Below, one piece after another: positions 50,371-61,865 of a stretch of 64,000 nt of DNA (its first letter is position 1; each line of letters starts with the position of its first letter). This DNA is from Hydractinia symbiolongicarpus. Taxonomy: Eukaryota; Cnidaria; Hydrozoa; Anthoathecata; Hydractiniidae. Position numbers and translations under genes: made by a program. The stretch is taken from positions 17,806,501 to 17,870,500 of the forward strand of contig NC_079882.1 of the NCBI RefSeq assembly GCF_029227915.1, read 5' to 3'. The notes under the pieces are model-generated. The model was not told the origin of the DNA and did not search any database. It worked only from the letters and a program-made list of their open reading frames with translations.

Positions 50371-51401
50371 TCTCTGCGGAGGAGCTCTTATTGAAAGCCA
50401 AGCAGGAGAAGTTCAAGTTGGCAAATGATAACACAGAAAAAGATGTTATGTTTTTTATCGACGAAAAAGGTTTATTACGTTGCAGGGGTCGACTTGTAAA
50501 CGCACCGTTACCCGTTGAAACGATATCGCCTATACTGTTCGACCGAGATCACTCGTTAACTAAGCTAATCATCATGGATATTCACTGTGAGCTAAAAGAC
50601 ATCTCTCAAAAACAAACACTTACCGAATTCCGACAGAGTTATTGGACCAAAAGTGCTCGTAGTTTAGTGCGAATTTTATTACACCAGTGTCTTTTATGTA
50701 AGCGTTTGAAATCACAACCTTTTCGTTACCCTGAGATTCCCCCACCATTACCAGGGTACAGACTCTTTACAATTTTGGACCTCTGTACGTTAAAAACATT
50801 TACAACAATGCCAATGAAAGACCAGTTATGAATAAAGCGTGGGTAACCGTGTACACCTGCGCATAGAGCAGAGCTTTGGTGTTAGATCTAGTTCCTAGGC
50901 CCGATTCGTCATCATTTATTAGTAGCTTTCGAAGATTCATTTCGAGACGTGGTTGTCCAGATCATATCTCAGACAATGGTAGTAATTTTGTTTCACGTGA
51001 TACGCAAACTTATATTTTAAATCTAAAAATAAATTGGCATTTTAACCTCCCTCTCGCTCCATGGCACGGAGGGTTTTTCGAAAGACTTGTGCGCAGTACA
51101 AAGGAACTATTAAGAAAGGATAAGGTCGACTAAACTCTCATTTGAAGAGATGCAAACAGTTTTGTATGAGATCAAGTGTATATTAAACAATCGTCCACTC
51201 ACGTACGAATATTATACCGAGTTTGAAAGTTGTTTGTCGTCAAACCATATGCTTTTTGGACGTAGACTTAACTTGTATTCTAATTCAACCACCCTTAAAT
51301 CACACGAAGAATTTAAACCTTGCCCATCACAGCACCAAAATAAGTCAGATCATTAAACACTTTTGGAATAGTTGGCGCAAGGAGTACGTAGTAAACTTAA
51401 G
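50340..51401 (+). pseudogene. BEL/Pao integrase, part before the nested transposon
   Basis: Zinc-binding region with the LLHQCLLCKRLKSQP motif; core with a missing first-Asp stretch (frameshift near 50830), then FRRFISRRGCPDHISDNGSNF (second Asp) and WHGGFFERLVRSTKE (Glu), LNNRPLTYE. The last segment (HFWNSWRKEYVVNL) runs into the CMC element at 51402. Confidence 0.8.
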
Positions 51402-52000
51402 CACGGGTGATTCAAACGGCCGTACAATGGAATTTAAGCGCATTTGCCGGGAGTCTGGGGCGAGCTTCCAAAATTTTGTAACAAAGTTGCTGATAAAGGC
51501 ACAACTTCTAATGTCGATAACAGAAATTTTACTCTCGCGTGGCCTTATGTAAATCTATTTAACTAGCATCTAAGGTCTTCAGATGCTGTGGAAAAAATCA
51601 AAAAACAATTTTGTTGTCGTTTCCAAGCGCAACAAACGTAAATAAGACGAGACGGTAAATGTCGAGTCAAAAAGTGACCTAGCTAACAGGTCGGCTATAA
51701 CGTTATATAGAGTTTTTCACCTAATCAAACTTATATGTTACGAAAGCCCAAGGATTATACTTTCTATTTTTTAAAGTTCCATACTGCTTTCAGTTTTTTT
51801 CTGAAAAATATTTGTCATCAAAGTTGAACAAAATTCAAATTTTTAAAATGGTGGCACAGACAGGAAAAAAAGCTTATGGTCATGAAATGTGAAACTTTAT
51901 GTTTGCAAAAAGCTTTTGACTAAGTTAAAAAATATAATTGGAAAGGCAACGATTAAACTGGTTACATAATATTATTTTTTAGAATAATTATAGCTATAGA

Positions 52001-55000
52001 ATGGCAGAACATACAGATCTAACCAAACTTTGTCGCATATGTGGAAATATTTTGAATGGAAGAGTTTCCTATCTTGTAAAGGAAAACCTTTCTGGCCTTC
52101 AGTCAGCATTTCAGGAGGACTTTGAGCAAGATGTAAACAAAATACATCCACCAAAATTTTGTAATAAATGTTACTGCACAATGCAAAATTGTAATTTGCG
52201 GGGCACAAAAACATCAAAATGCCCAGTAAGATGGAAAGAAGGCAGTGCATCAAATTTCTCGAAAATTAAATCTAAAGGGGGACGGCCTATAAAATCTAAA
52301 AAAGGTGGAAGGCCGAAAAAAACCATTGAGCCAGAATTGATGACACCCAACGACATTTTAAAGCTAAGTCCGTCTAAGCCTGTACCGACAATTATTGAAA
52401 AATGCATGACACATTTGGTTGGTATCAAAATTAAACAGTCAAAACTACCGAATCAAACAATTCAATTTGCTACAAAAGGACCACAGGTATATAAATAAAC
52501 ATTTAGAATATACATATTTTTCTGCATTTACCTGAAAATTATTCATATTTCTACTATATATATATATATTATATATCTAACAAAGACTAAAAATAAAAAA
52601 CATTTCTTTATTTTAGCCAATAACGGTTACACCGATCAGCATGCCAAGAAAGTTATCAAATGAAAGTAGTAAAAGAAGCTTATCTGATCGGAGCAAAACA
52701 GCTAAAAATATAATCAACATGATTTCAGGAAATTCAAATGATGCATTTGTGAAACAAACAGCTGCGATCATGAAAAAATGTGACAAGGAGCAGCGAAAAC
52801 AAATAATCGCAGAAATCCATCATGTCTCCATTCCAGCTGAGACTGCTGCCGCCATGAAAGCCACCTTGAATTTGCCATGGAACCTTATGCGAAATATTTC
52901 CCGATGGCTTGCCACTTTTGACATCAAACTTGCATCTGAAAAAACAACAAGACAGGTTGCAGACAAGTGGATAGGGAAAGGGCTTGTTGCTGAGCTAGCT
53001 CCTCTAACTCGAAAATTTAGTAGTAGTAATAAGCAGCTTGTTGTAGATCCCAAGCCTTGGGTATACCTTTACAATGTTGTAGGTCATATATTAAACCGGT
53101 TAACAGAACTGAGTAAAAATAATCAATTAGTTCATCACTCATTTATACCGGATGATGAAATACATGTTAAAATTGGTGGTGACCATGGTGATAACAGTTT
53201 CAAAATGAGCTATCAAGTGGCAAATATTAGAAACCCTAATCGCAAAGAAAATACGACCATCTTCAGCATATTTGAGGCAAAGGATTCCGTGACAAATTTA
53301 AGAATCTGCTTAGAAAGATTTAAACCACAAATTAGGATTCTACAAAAACAGAAGTGGAATAATTTGAAGATCCGTCTCTTTATGTATGGAGATTACGAGT
53401 ATTTATGTGCTATGTATGGAATTAGTGGGGCAAATGGTAATGACATGTTTTATTAAATTAAAATAAATATCAAATTTCACATTAAGGAAAAACAAAAATA
53501 GCTTCAAAAGTTCCTTCTTTGGGCACATATCACTTCAGATTCCTTAAAAAAATTATGTGTATATTATATATCAATAATACAATGTGTCTTATATAAAATA
53601 AAATCTATCTATAAAATTACCTTAGTGTTTTAAATTTTACAGGCCGTCACTGTTGTCTCTGGTGCAGCATAAAGACTGACCAACTTTGCATCCCAAAATT
53701 TATTCGTGGATCTTTTCCAAAACGTAGCTTGGACAGTTTGAACACAAACCTGCAGCGATTTCGTGACAATGGATCGTTAGTGAAAAACGCCAAACACTAT
53801 CAAAATGTGATACATGATTGCTTCTTTAACATCCCCCTAGAACAAGTAAGTATAATGTACTTCGTGCAATGTTATGAAAATTCAGCAAACCTATTTTTTA
53901 TTACTTTTTATATAGGTGGCTATACCAGGGCTCCACCTAACACTTGGGATATATTTAAAAATGTTCAACAACTTGGAAAGCTACTGTCAAGAAGTTGATT
54001 TAAGAATTGCCACAATTCATGCTCAAACTACTGATGGTGAAATTAATATTAAATTTGCAGAGTTTATGGCAAATATGAGAATTTTAATGTATGTACACCT
54101 TACTAGATTTTTATTATTATTAATACTACTTCCAATCATATCTTGGGCTGCATTTCTTTATAACATATCTATATATATATGTATATATATATGTATATAT
54201 TTAGCAATTTACAAAATGAGTCAAAAGAATTGGAGGACGAGTATGATAACCAGCAGGAACATATGAACTGGATGGTTATATCTAAACAAATTACCAAGGA
54301 TGAGTTTGAAAAAAACTACAAACCAGAGTTGGATAACTTAGAATTTGAACTGAAGGAGAAACATAGAAGCATAAAAGCATTCAAAGAAAAGTACCAATTG
54401 GAAATTGGATCTGGTCCTTGCGTATCATCCCTAGACGATACACTGCAGGAGCTTGGTGTTGAGAGGCAGGCGTACCACGGAAAAAGCTTTATTGGCAACC
54501 ATTGTCATAAAATGCTCAAGGTTAGATTTATTTTTGCAATTTATAAAAATTTTCGTTTACTTTATCTTGTTTCAATACAATGCTATACAATTTGTATTGA
54601 AACAAGATAAAGTAAACGAAAAATATGAAATTGTATTATGCATAAGTATAATTTCACAAATTGGTTTACAACAAACAGTAGACAATATTATAGGATGGCA
54701 ACATAAAGTATTTATGTGATCGTATTCCTGAAATTGTACAGAATCAATGTGATGATCAAGTTTTATATCTGGAGTGTCAAGAAACATGCAAGAAGTTTGA
54801 ACAACTGTTCAAGCTGTATGGTTCGTGTCACTCAATATTCAATTCTTCATGTATTATGACCCAAGAAATGTTATCAAATTTAGGTAAAATATGCAAGTTT
54901 GATTTTTATGAAATGCTTAAAAGTAGAAAAGTCAATTTATAAAATTTGTTTAACCAACTTTTAGAGACATCTATCAATCAGTTCATGTGTTATTTAAGAG

Positions 55001-55287
55001 TTAATTGGCCTTCAATATACATCAGTCCAAAGCTGCACATACTAGAAGACCATGTATTGGATTTTGTAAACAAGTGGAGAACGGGCTTAGGTTTTTATGG
55101 TGAACAAGGTGGAGAATCTATTCACCACGATTTGCATCGTATGAGAATAAATTATTCAAACATCAAAAACCCAGTTGACAGGCTCAAATACATTATGAAA
55201 CAGCACCTTTTGACAACAAATCCAGAAGCTCAAGACTTGAAGCCAGCAGCTAAAAAGCGTAAATTTACAAAAGGCGAGGAAGAGTAG
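52001..55287 (+). pseudogene. CMC/Chapaev-like transposase with about 6 exons
   Basis: Exon 1 52001-52486 (CRICG..., FCNKCY zinc finger, AT-hook-like GGRPKK); exon 2 52617-53436 (TLNLPWNLMRNISRWL, HVKIGGDHGDNSFKM, a GD-x-GD Asp segment; GDYEYLCAMYGISGAN); exon 3 53643-53845 (RHCCLWCS zinc motif); exon 4 53916-54088 (VAIPGLHLTLG); exon 5 54205-54520 (coiled coil); exon 6 from about 54694 (SPKLHILEDH, GEQGGESIHHDL). GT/AG sites fit all junctions. One in-frame TAA near 54940. Family by zinc-finger start resembling RAG1/Chapaev proteins and the TSD length. Confidence 0.7.
54550..54622. repeat. perfect 31-bp inverted repeat with 11-nt loop
   Basis: Left arm 54550-54580, loop 54581-54591, right arm 54592-54622. 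Arms are exactly complementary. It lies in the intron after exon 5 of the transposase gene. The precision indicates a recent snap-back event. Confidence 0.85.
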
Positions 55288-55954
55288 TGACAGAATTTTC
55301 TACTAGCTGTTAAGTGGATGTGACTGTATTTTGTCGCCTACCTAGCATGTATATATATAAATATTTTATGTTAACCAACCTTGTGTTAACCAGTTTCTAG
55401 CAAATTTATAACACAGTAATGCCACATTGGCTTAGTTAAACGATATTGAAGCTTTCATACGTATTTGATAGTTATCGTGAAACTGTGAAAAATATGCCTA
55501 CTTCAAAAGTCATTTTCTGATTAAAAAAAACTGAAAGCACTTCAAAGTTGTATTTTTCTCTTAGGGCCATGTGTCCTTGATGTAAAATAACTTTTCTACA
55601 GCCCTAGAAAACTCTGAATAACAAGTTAATTACCTTGACGTTAGCAACGTAACGCAAATAAGCAAAAATCTTGATTTTTTCTTTCATCTACTTGAGTAGT
55701 CTTGTTCCTCGTACCTAGCTCCACTACAACAAAAATGTTTCGCTGAGCCTCTTCGTTGACTTATCACATGTTCGTTTACGGCTAAATTAGATCTATTGGA
55801 ATATTAGATGGGAGGATAACAATAGATTTAAACTTGCTCTTGGTTTGTTTTGACTACGTAGTTTGATGCCGGCCGCCATTATTCCTCCACGGATGTCGTT
55901 AAAAACCCGCGCATGCGCTAACTCTTAGATTCCGCTTCGAACCACCCGTGTAAG

Positions 55955-56268
55955 AGAATCACACCGATCGCTTCATAACAGTAAGGACAACCCGCAAATT
56001 AACTTGAATGACGTTGTTCTAATTCATGAAGAAAAAGTACCGAAGTCGCTTTGGAAAATCGGTAAAGTTATCAATCTTTATAAAGGACGTAATGGACAAA
56101 TTCGAGGAGCTTTAGTTAAAACCCAGACCTCAGACTTGAAGAGACCTGTGAACAAATAATATTCTGTCGAATCTTTACGTGAACGCGAAAACAAAGTCGA
56201 TGTTGAGGTACGACCTCAAAGAAATGCTAAAGTCATAGGAGAGATACGACGAAGAGATGTGAACTAGT
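55955..56268 (+). pseudogene. BEL/Pao integrase C-terminal domain (DUF5641-like)
   Basis: Continues the integrase after the CMC insert: DVVLIHEEKVPKSLWKIGKVINLYKGRNGQIRGALV, RP, then a stop (TAA near 56157) and ESLRERENKVDV. The D-V-V-L-I and W-K-I-G-x-V pattern is the DUF5641 signature of BEL integrases. Confidence 0.75.
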
Positions 56269-56360
56269 CAGACATTAATGTATATAAACATGTGATTTTT
56301 TTTGTTATTTACAGTCCTCTTTTGTTTTTGGATTTAGGAAATATTGCCCCTGCTATATTT

Positions 56361-56377
56361 CGGGGGGGGGGGGGGAA
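56361..56377 (+). other. polypurine tract
   Basis: A run of 14 G followed by AA directly upstream of the 3' LTR; primes plus-strand synthesis in LTR elements. Confidence 0.7.
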
Positions 56378-56526
56378 TGTTTATTATTTAGTATAAATTA
56401 TACTAATTATGTTAATTTATGTTGCCGGTTTGTATTTCGTGTTTTTGTATTTTAAGTTTTTAATTTTGAATTTGGAGTCGACTATATACTACACTAAAAA
56501 GAACCAAAATTTCGTATTATTTTTCA
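56378..56526 (+). repeat. 3' LTR
   Basis: Near-identical to 43647-43792; followed by TCCT duplication. Confidence 0.9.
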
Positions 56527-56543
56527 TCCTATAATCTATATAA

Positions 56544-57266
56544 TCTATATAATAATACGCTAAGTGTGTCTGTGTGTCTGTGACAGGCAAAGTGGATGTC
56601 TCCATTTTCCTTTGATGTTGCCGAAAAATGCATGTCTAATATGTTAAATTTTCTGACGTTACGACGCGACGAAAATAACACTACTTTAACGTCAATATCC
56701 TATATTAAATTAATGAAGCCATTACAGTGCACCTAAAATTTTAAGGCCAAATAACTTAGAAACGAGGTGGTGACGTCAATGATTTTTCACCGCGTGGGTA
56801 ACTAGGGACCACATGGGACCAATTTGGGTAAGTTTTCCAAACCTGGGCTACCAAATCCGTTTCTGAATGGTCGGGTTGGTGACGTCATCAAAAACCGTCA
56901 AATCCTTATATCTTTGCAACCGTTCATCAAAAGTATATAAACCTATATATTTTCTTAATCAGCGTTTCAGGATCTATATGATAAAGGCAACAGGTATGCA
57001 AACTTCTAAAAAAAAATTAGGCGTTTTAACGGGCCATTACTGAAGTCAGCAAAATTTTTAAACCTCATCAACCGTCTATCAAAAGCACATGGTCATATTT
57101 TCTTCACCAGCGTTTCAATCTCTACACATAACAGACAAAAAATAAATCAAATTTCGCAATGTTTTTTATCTGCACTGCACTGCTGACGTCAGCAAAAAAT
57201 CTAAAATAACCTATTTTTCCATTGTATTTTGCCTAAGTGGATTTTTCCACGGGCCTTATCGACTAG
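56544..57266 (+). mobile_element. Helitron-like copy 1 of a head-to-tail array
   Basis: Begins TCTATATAATAATACGC; ends with hairpin GTGGATTTTTCCAC, a GGGCCTTATCGA spacer and CTAG. 723 bp, no coding capacity. CTAG is directly followed by the TC start of copy 2. Confidence 0.8.
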
Positions 57267-57999
57267 TCTATATAATAATACGCTAAGTGTGTCTGTCTGT
57301 GTGTCTGTGACAGGCAAAGTGGATGTCTTTATTTTCCTTTGATGTTGCCGAAAAATGCATCTTTAATATGTCAAATTTTCTGACGTTACGGCGCGACGAA
57401 AATAACACTACTTTAACGTTAATATCCTATATTAAATTAATGAAACCATTACAGTGCACCTAAAACTTTGAGGCCAAATAACTTAGAAACGAGGTGGTGA
57501 CGTCAATGATTTTTCACCGCGTGGGTAACTAGGGACCAATTTGGGTAATTTTCCCAAACCTGGGCCCACGAATTTGTTTCGGAATGGACGGGTTGATGAC
57601 GTCATCAAAAAACCTTTAAACCACAATATTTCCGTAACCGTTGGTCAAAAATACATGATCCTATACATTTTCTTGATCAGCGTTTCAAGATCTATACGAG
57701 GGAGGCAACAGGTACATGAATTTCTGAAAAGAAAATTTTTGTGTTTTCACGGGCCTTTGCTGATGTCAGCACAATTTTTAAACACTTATATCTTCTTTTG
57801 CGTTCCTCGAAAACATATCATCCTACACATTATTTTGATCAGCGTGGCTCAAGCTCTACACATTACAATAAAAGAATAAAATAAATTTCTCTAACTTTTT
57901 TGTGATCTTCACTGCTGACGTCAGCAAAACATCTAAAACAACCTATTTTTCCATTGCCCATCTGCCTAAGTGGATTTCTCCACGGGCCTTATCGACTAG
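57267..57999 (+). mobile_element. Helitron-like copy 2
   Basis: 733 bp, same termini; the terminal hairpin has one substitution (GTGGATTTCTCCAC). Shares TGACGTCA-containing blocks and CCTGGG/CACGAA segment with the other copies. Confidence 0.8.
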
Positions 58000-58727
58000 T
58001 CTATATAATAATACGCCAGTTCTGTCTGTCTGTGACTTTTGCAAAGTGGATGAACCTTCTTTGATAAAGTCTATAAAACATCGTCTATAAATTTGTTCTG
58101 TAAATTACCAAACTTTGACGTTAAAGTAATATTGACGTCAAACGAAAGTATATTAAAATTAGTGAAGCCATTGCATTGCACTTTTAAATTTGAGGCTAAA
58201 TAACTTGGAAACGGGTGGAAATAACTGACGTCATCTCCTGCGTAGGTAACTAGAGACCACCTGGGACCAATTTGGGTAAGTTTCCCAAACCTGGGTCCAC
58301 GAACCCGTTTCGGAATAGACGGGTTAATGACGTCACCAAAAAACCTTCAACCCTAATATCTCTGCAACCGTTTGTCTAAAACACGCGATCCTATACATTA
58401 TCTTGATCAGCGTTTCAAGACCTATACAATGAAGGCAGCAGGTATACAAATTTCTAAAAAAAAATTTTTGCGCGGTTGACTGGCCATTGCTGACGTCAGC
58501 AAAATTTTAAAACCCTTATATCTCATTAAACGCTTATTAAAAAGACATGATCATATACATTTTCTTGGTCAGCGTTTTAACATCTGCATAGTACAGGCAA
58601 CGAATAAACTAAATTTCGCCAAATATTTTTGTAATTGCACTGCTGACGTCAGCAAAAAATCTAAAACAACCTACTTTTCCATTGTCCTTCTGCCTAAGTG
58701 GATTTTTCCACGGGCCTTATCGACTAG
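58000..58727 (+). mobile_element. Helitron-like copy 3
   Basis: 728 bp. More diverged at the 5' end (TCTATATAATAATACGCCAG) than copies 1, 2 and 4, but intact 3' hairpin and CTAG. Confidence 0.8.
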
Positions 58728-59423
58728 TCTATATAATAATACGCTAAGTGTGTCTGTCTGTGTGTCTGTGACAGGCAAAGTTGATGTCTTCATTTTCCTT
58801 TGATGTTGCCGAAAAATGCATCTCTAATATGTCAAATTTTCTGACGTTACGGCGAGACGAAAATAACACTACTTTAACATCAATATCCTATATTAAATTA
58901 ATGAAGCCATTACAGTGCACCTAAAACTTTAAGGCCAAATAACTTGGAAACAAGGTGGTGACGTCAATGATTTTTAACCGCGTGGGTAACTAGGGACCAC
59001 CTAGGACCAATTTTGGTTCTTTCCCAAACCTGGGTCCCCGAATCCGTTTCGGAATGGACGGGTTGATGACGTCATCAAAAAACCTTCAAACTCTAATATC
59101 TCTGCAACCGTTTGTCAAAAGTTTATGATACTATACATTTTCTTGATCAGCGTTTCAAGATCTATACGAGGAAGGCAACAGGTATACAAATTTCAAAAAA
59201 AAAATTTTAAACCTTTATATCTCTAACCGCTCATAAAAAGCACATGATCATATACATTTTCTAGATCAGCGCTTTAACCTCTACACAATAGAGGCAACGT
59301 GAAAACAAGCTTCTGAATCATTTTTTTTGTGAATGGGTTGCTTATGTCATTAAAATTCAAATAACGCTTCTTTTTCATTCTTATCCTGCCTCAGTGGATT
59401 TTTCCACGGACCTTATCGACTAG
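58728..59423 (+). mobile_element. Helitron-like copy 4
   Basis: 696 bp; closest to copies 1 and 2 at its 5' end, with a 3' hairpin GTGGATTTTTCCAC and CTAG; an internal deletion near 59205 removes part of the region present in the other copies. Confidence 0.8.
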
Positions 59424-59539
59424 TATAAGATATTGACGTCAAAAAATATTGACAAAAAAAAAACTCGAAAACTCGCACATTCGGGTGGTAAAAAATATCT
59501 TCTTTGTAAAAGTTACAGACAGACAGACGTTAGGGTTGT

Positions 59540-60490
59540 ATTTACCAATCAAGTACAATCCATTGAGTGACATAACTCTACTTAGACCAACATACATCTG
59601 GCCAAAATTGAATCACCTTTGTTTGAATAACTCAAAACTAATTATAACTTCACTTGAATTGCTTGCCTTGAACCTTGTCAACAGTACTTGGCCATGCTAA
59701 CATTAAAGGGAATTGCATGCGCTTAATTACCGACGAATTGGATTTGTTGGGATGGATATGGATGTTGACTACAATTTGCTGAAATGGAACTGCTTTTAAT
59801 ATTCTATTAAATTATCAAAGCATATAGCTTTTGTACCTTTTGGAAATCGACCAAACTTTGCTTTGGTCGATTTCCAAATGCGCTACACTCCTATCTGTCC
59901 ATTGCTTAGTTTATCAAGAACATTTATATTCGAAGTCGGCATAACAGGAGCACCAATTTTCAGCAAAAAAAGTTGCAAGCCCACCTGTTTACATTTGACT
60001 ACGAGACAACTTTTTTAATTAACTTTTTTTAACATTTTTAGGCAAATTATCTATAGCATGCAATTTATGCAAATCTTTATCAATGTAATTCAACATTTGG
60101 GCATTATGCAGTTCGACAGGGGAGTTTTCAGCCCATATTTGTATAGCGGTAGTTGCATAATTTAGGAGATCTGGCATAATAAATTTTGACAGCAATATAT
60201 TTTCAACGTCAAAATTACCAACCCTTATCTTTATACATTTATAAAAATCAGGGTTCTAAACAAAAACAGTATCGCCACTTTTTCTCATTACTTCTGTTAG
60301 CTCAGCTATTTAAAACATGCGGCACAAAAGTGAAATGTTAAGTAATGCATCCTTACACCCTGCATAAATAGGTCGTTGGTTGATAGGTGGTAATTGATAG
60401 AGATCCTCAAATACTATGACTGACATTCCAGCAAATGGCATTTCTTTAAGTGTAACAAATATTTCTGTAAGCCTTTGATGTTGTTATGCC
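59540..60490 (-). pseudogene. Helitron Rep/Helicase, C-terminal helicase part
   Basis: PIF1-type helicase pieces in order on the minus strand: MPFAGMSVIVFEDLYQLPPI (motif II/III region), AELTEVMRKSGD, NPRVGN-like linker, LPKNVKK, GGL and IGAPVMPTSNI, LSNGQIG, LMLAWPSTVDKVQG (motif V), MYVGLSRVMSLNGLYLIG (motif VI), spread over three frames with several stops. No Rep domain seen. An autonomous Helitron remnant, plausible source of mobilising enzyme for the small copies around it in the past. Confidence 0.75.
59839..59878. repeat. perfect 17-bp inverted repeat, 6-nt loop
   Basis: TTTGGAAATCGACCAAA (59839-59855), loop CTTTGC, and its exact inverse at 59862-59878. Lies within the decayed helicase. 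Confidence 0.8.
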
Positions 60491-60680
60491 TGACTTTGTA
60501 ACAATTGTCCAATCCTGTAATATCCTTCCCACTTTGTACTAGCTGCCCCACTTTGTAATACTTGTCCCACTTTGTAATTTCGAAGCTGCGAGACTTTGTA
60601 ATTCATCATCACGCCACTTTAAAATTTTTAAAGCTACCCTACTTTGTAATAATGTCTTGCCACACTGTAATATTTCGTTT
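60487..60680. repeat. degenerate CCACTTTGTAAT repeat cluster
   Basis: About eight imperfect copies of (C)CACTTTGTAAT spaced 17-35 bp apart. No coding sense. The surrounding stretch 60681-61257 holds no gene I can support. Confidence 0.55.
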
Positions 60681-61257
60681 TTTGTATTTAACTAGTTTTT
60701 AACCTTGATTTTTTATCAATGTTATCTTCACATATTGAATCTTTGAGTCGATTTATGTTAATGATGCATGTTCACTTTTACATACCCAAAGATGGTGTGG
60801 TGGAACGTTTGACTTAAAATGATAAAGTCGCTCGTTCTGGATCGCCCTTTGGTGCGCTTTAAATGTAGTAGTGCCAATCCATTCGCAACCTGTTGCTGAC
60901 CAAGCATTTGATTGTGTTGCAGGTAAGAAAGTTAGAGCAATGCTATACATTTTTTAAGAGCTAACATAACTTAGTTGTGGGTGGGGAAGAGGAACAACCA
61001 ACGGTTAGTTTTAAATTCATAGCTTGATAGACATACATGAATTGTTTTTATTTCAATGACCCTTCAATGGTCAAATTACATTTCATGTTTGGATTATAAG
61101 ACACACAAACACAGTCCTTATATCATTATAAGAGATTAATAGATATACATTAGACACTATAATTTCCTATGTCCTTCTGTTGCAGCTCAATCAGCTGCAA
61201 CAACAATAGACACTGATGACAATTCGGACAGTTTTCAGTAAGTCAAATATGTTATAA

Positions 61258-61865
61258 CTAGTCGGTAAAGCCCGAAGATAAATCCACTAAGGCAGAAGAA
61301 CAATGGAAAAAAAGGTTGCTTTAGATTTTTTGCTCACGTCAGCAGTGCATATACAAAAAGAAAATTGGTGAAATTTAGTCATTAAAAAGTTCACAAATTC
61401 GTAAAGCCGTTGCATTCACCGTATAGATCTTGAAATGCTGATCAAGAAAATGTATAGGAACATGAACTTTTGCCAAACAGTTGCGGAGATATTGGGAATT
61501 GAAGGTTTTGTGACGACGTCATTAACCCGCCCATTCCAAAATTTATTCGGGGACCCAGGTTTGGGAAACTTACCCAAATTGGTCCCAGGTGGTCCCTAGT
61601 TACCCACGCGGTAAAAAATCATTGACGTCACCACCTTGTTTCCAAGTTATTTGGCCTCAAAGGTTTAAGTGCACTGTAACGGCTTCATTAATTTAATATA
61701 GGATATTGACGTTAAAGGGGTGTTATTGACGCCCCGCCGTAACGTCAGAAAATTTAACATATTAGACATGCATTTTTCGGTTACTTCAAAGAAAATTTCG
61801 GTAAGATCAAAGGAAAATGAACATATCCACTTTGCCTGTTACAGACTGGCGTATTATTATATAGA
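61258..61865 (-). mobile_element. Helitron-like copy in inverse orientation
   Basis: Reverse of the array family: starts TCTATATAATAATACGCCAG at 61865, ends with GTGGATTTATCTTCGGGC and CTAG at 61258. 608 bp, more diverged, the terminal hairpin is weakened (GTGGATTTATC). Shares the CCTGGGTCCCCGAA and TGACGTCA blocks. Confidence 0.75.

Larger units (their letters stand above)
51402..55950. mobile_element. CMC/Chapaev-like DNA transposon
   Basis: Terminal inverted repeats CACGGGTGATTC (left) and GAACCACCCGTG (right), flanked by TAAG at 51398-51401 and 55951-55954. A 4-bp target duplication and a CAC start fit Chapaev-type elements. It contains one intron-bearing transposase gene on the plus strand. 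4549 bp. The split integrase frame of the BEL element matches across the site once the insert and one TAAG are discounted. Confidence 0.8.
43647..56526 (+). mobile_element. BEL/Pao LTR retrotransposon with two nested DNA transposons
   Basis: Short LTRs (146 and 149 bp, starting TGTT and ending TTTTCA) flank gag, protease, reverse transcriptase, RNase H and integrase in BEL order. The TCCT target duplication is at 43643-43646 and 56527-56530. A primer-binding-site-like TGGTCCACCGAGCCGG follows the 5' LTR; a G15AA polypurine tract precedes the 3' LTR. A Harbinger-type element (46177-48611) and a CMC/Chapaev-like element (51402-55950) are inserted. The LTRs are nearly identical but all coding parts carry lesions. 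Confidence 0.9.
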
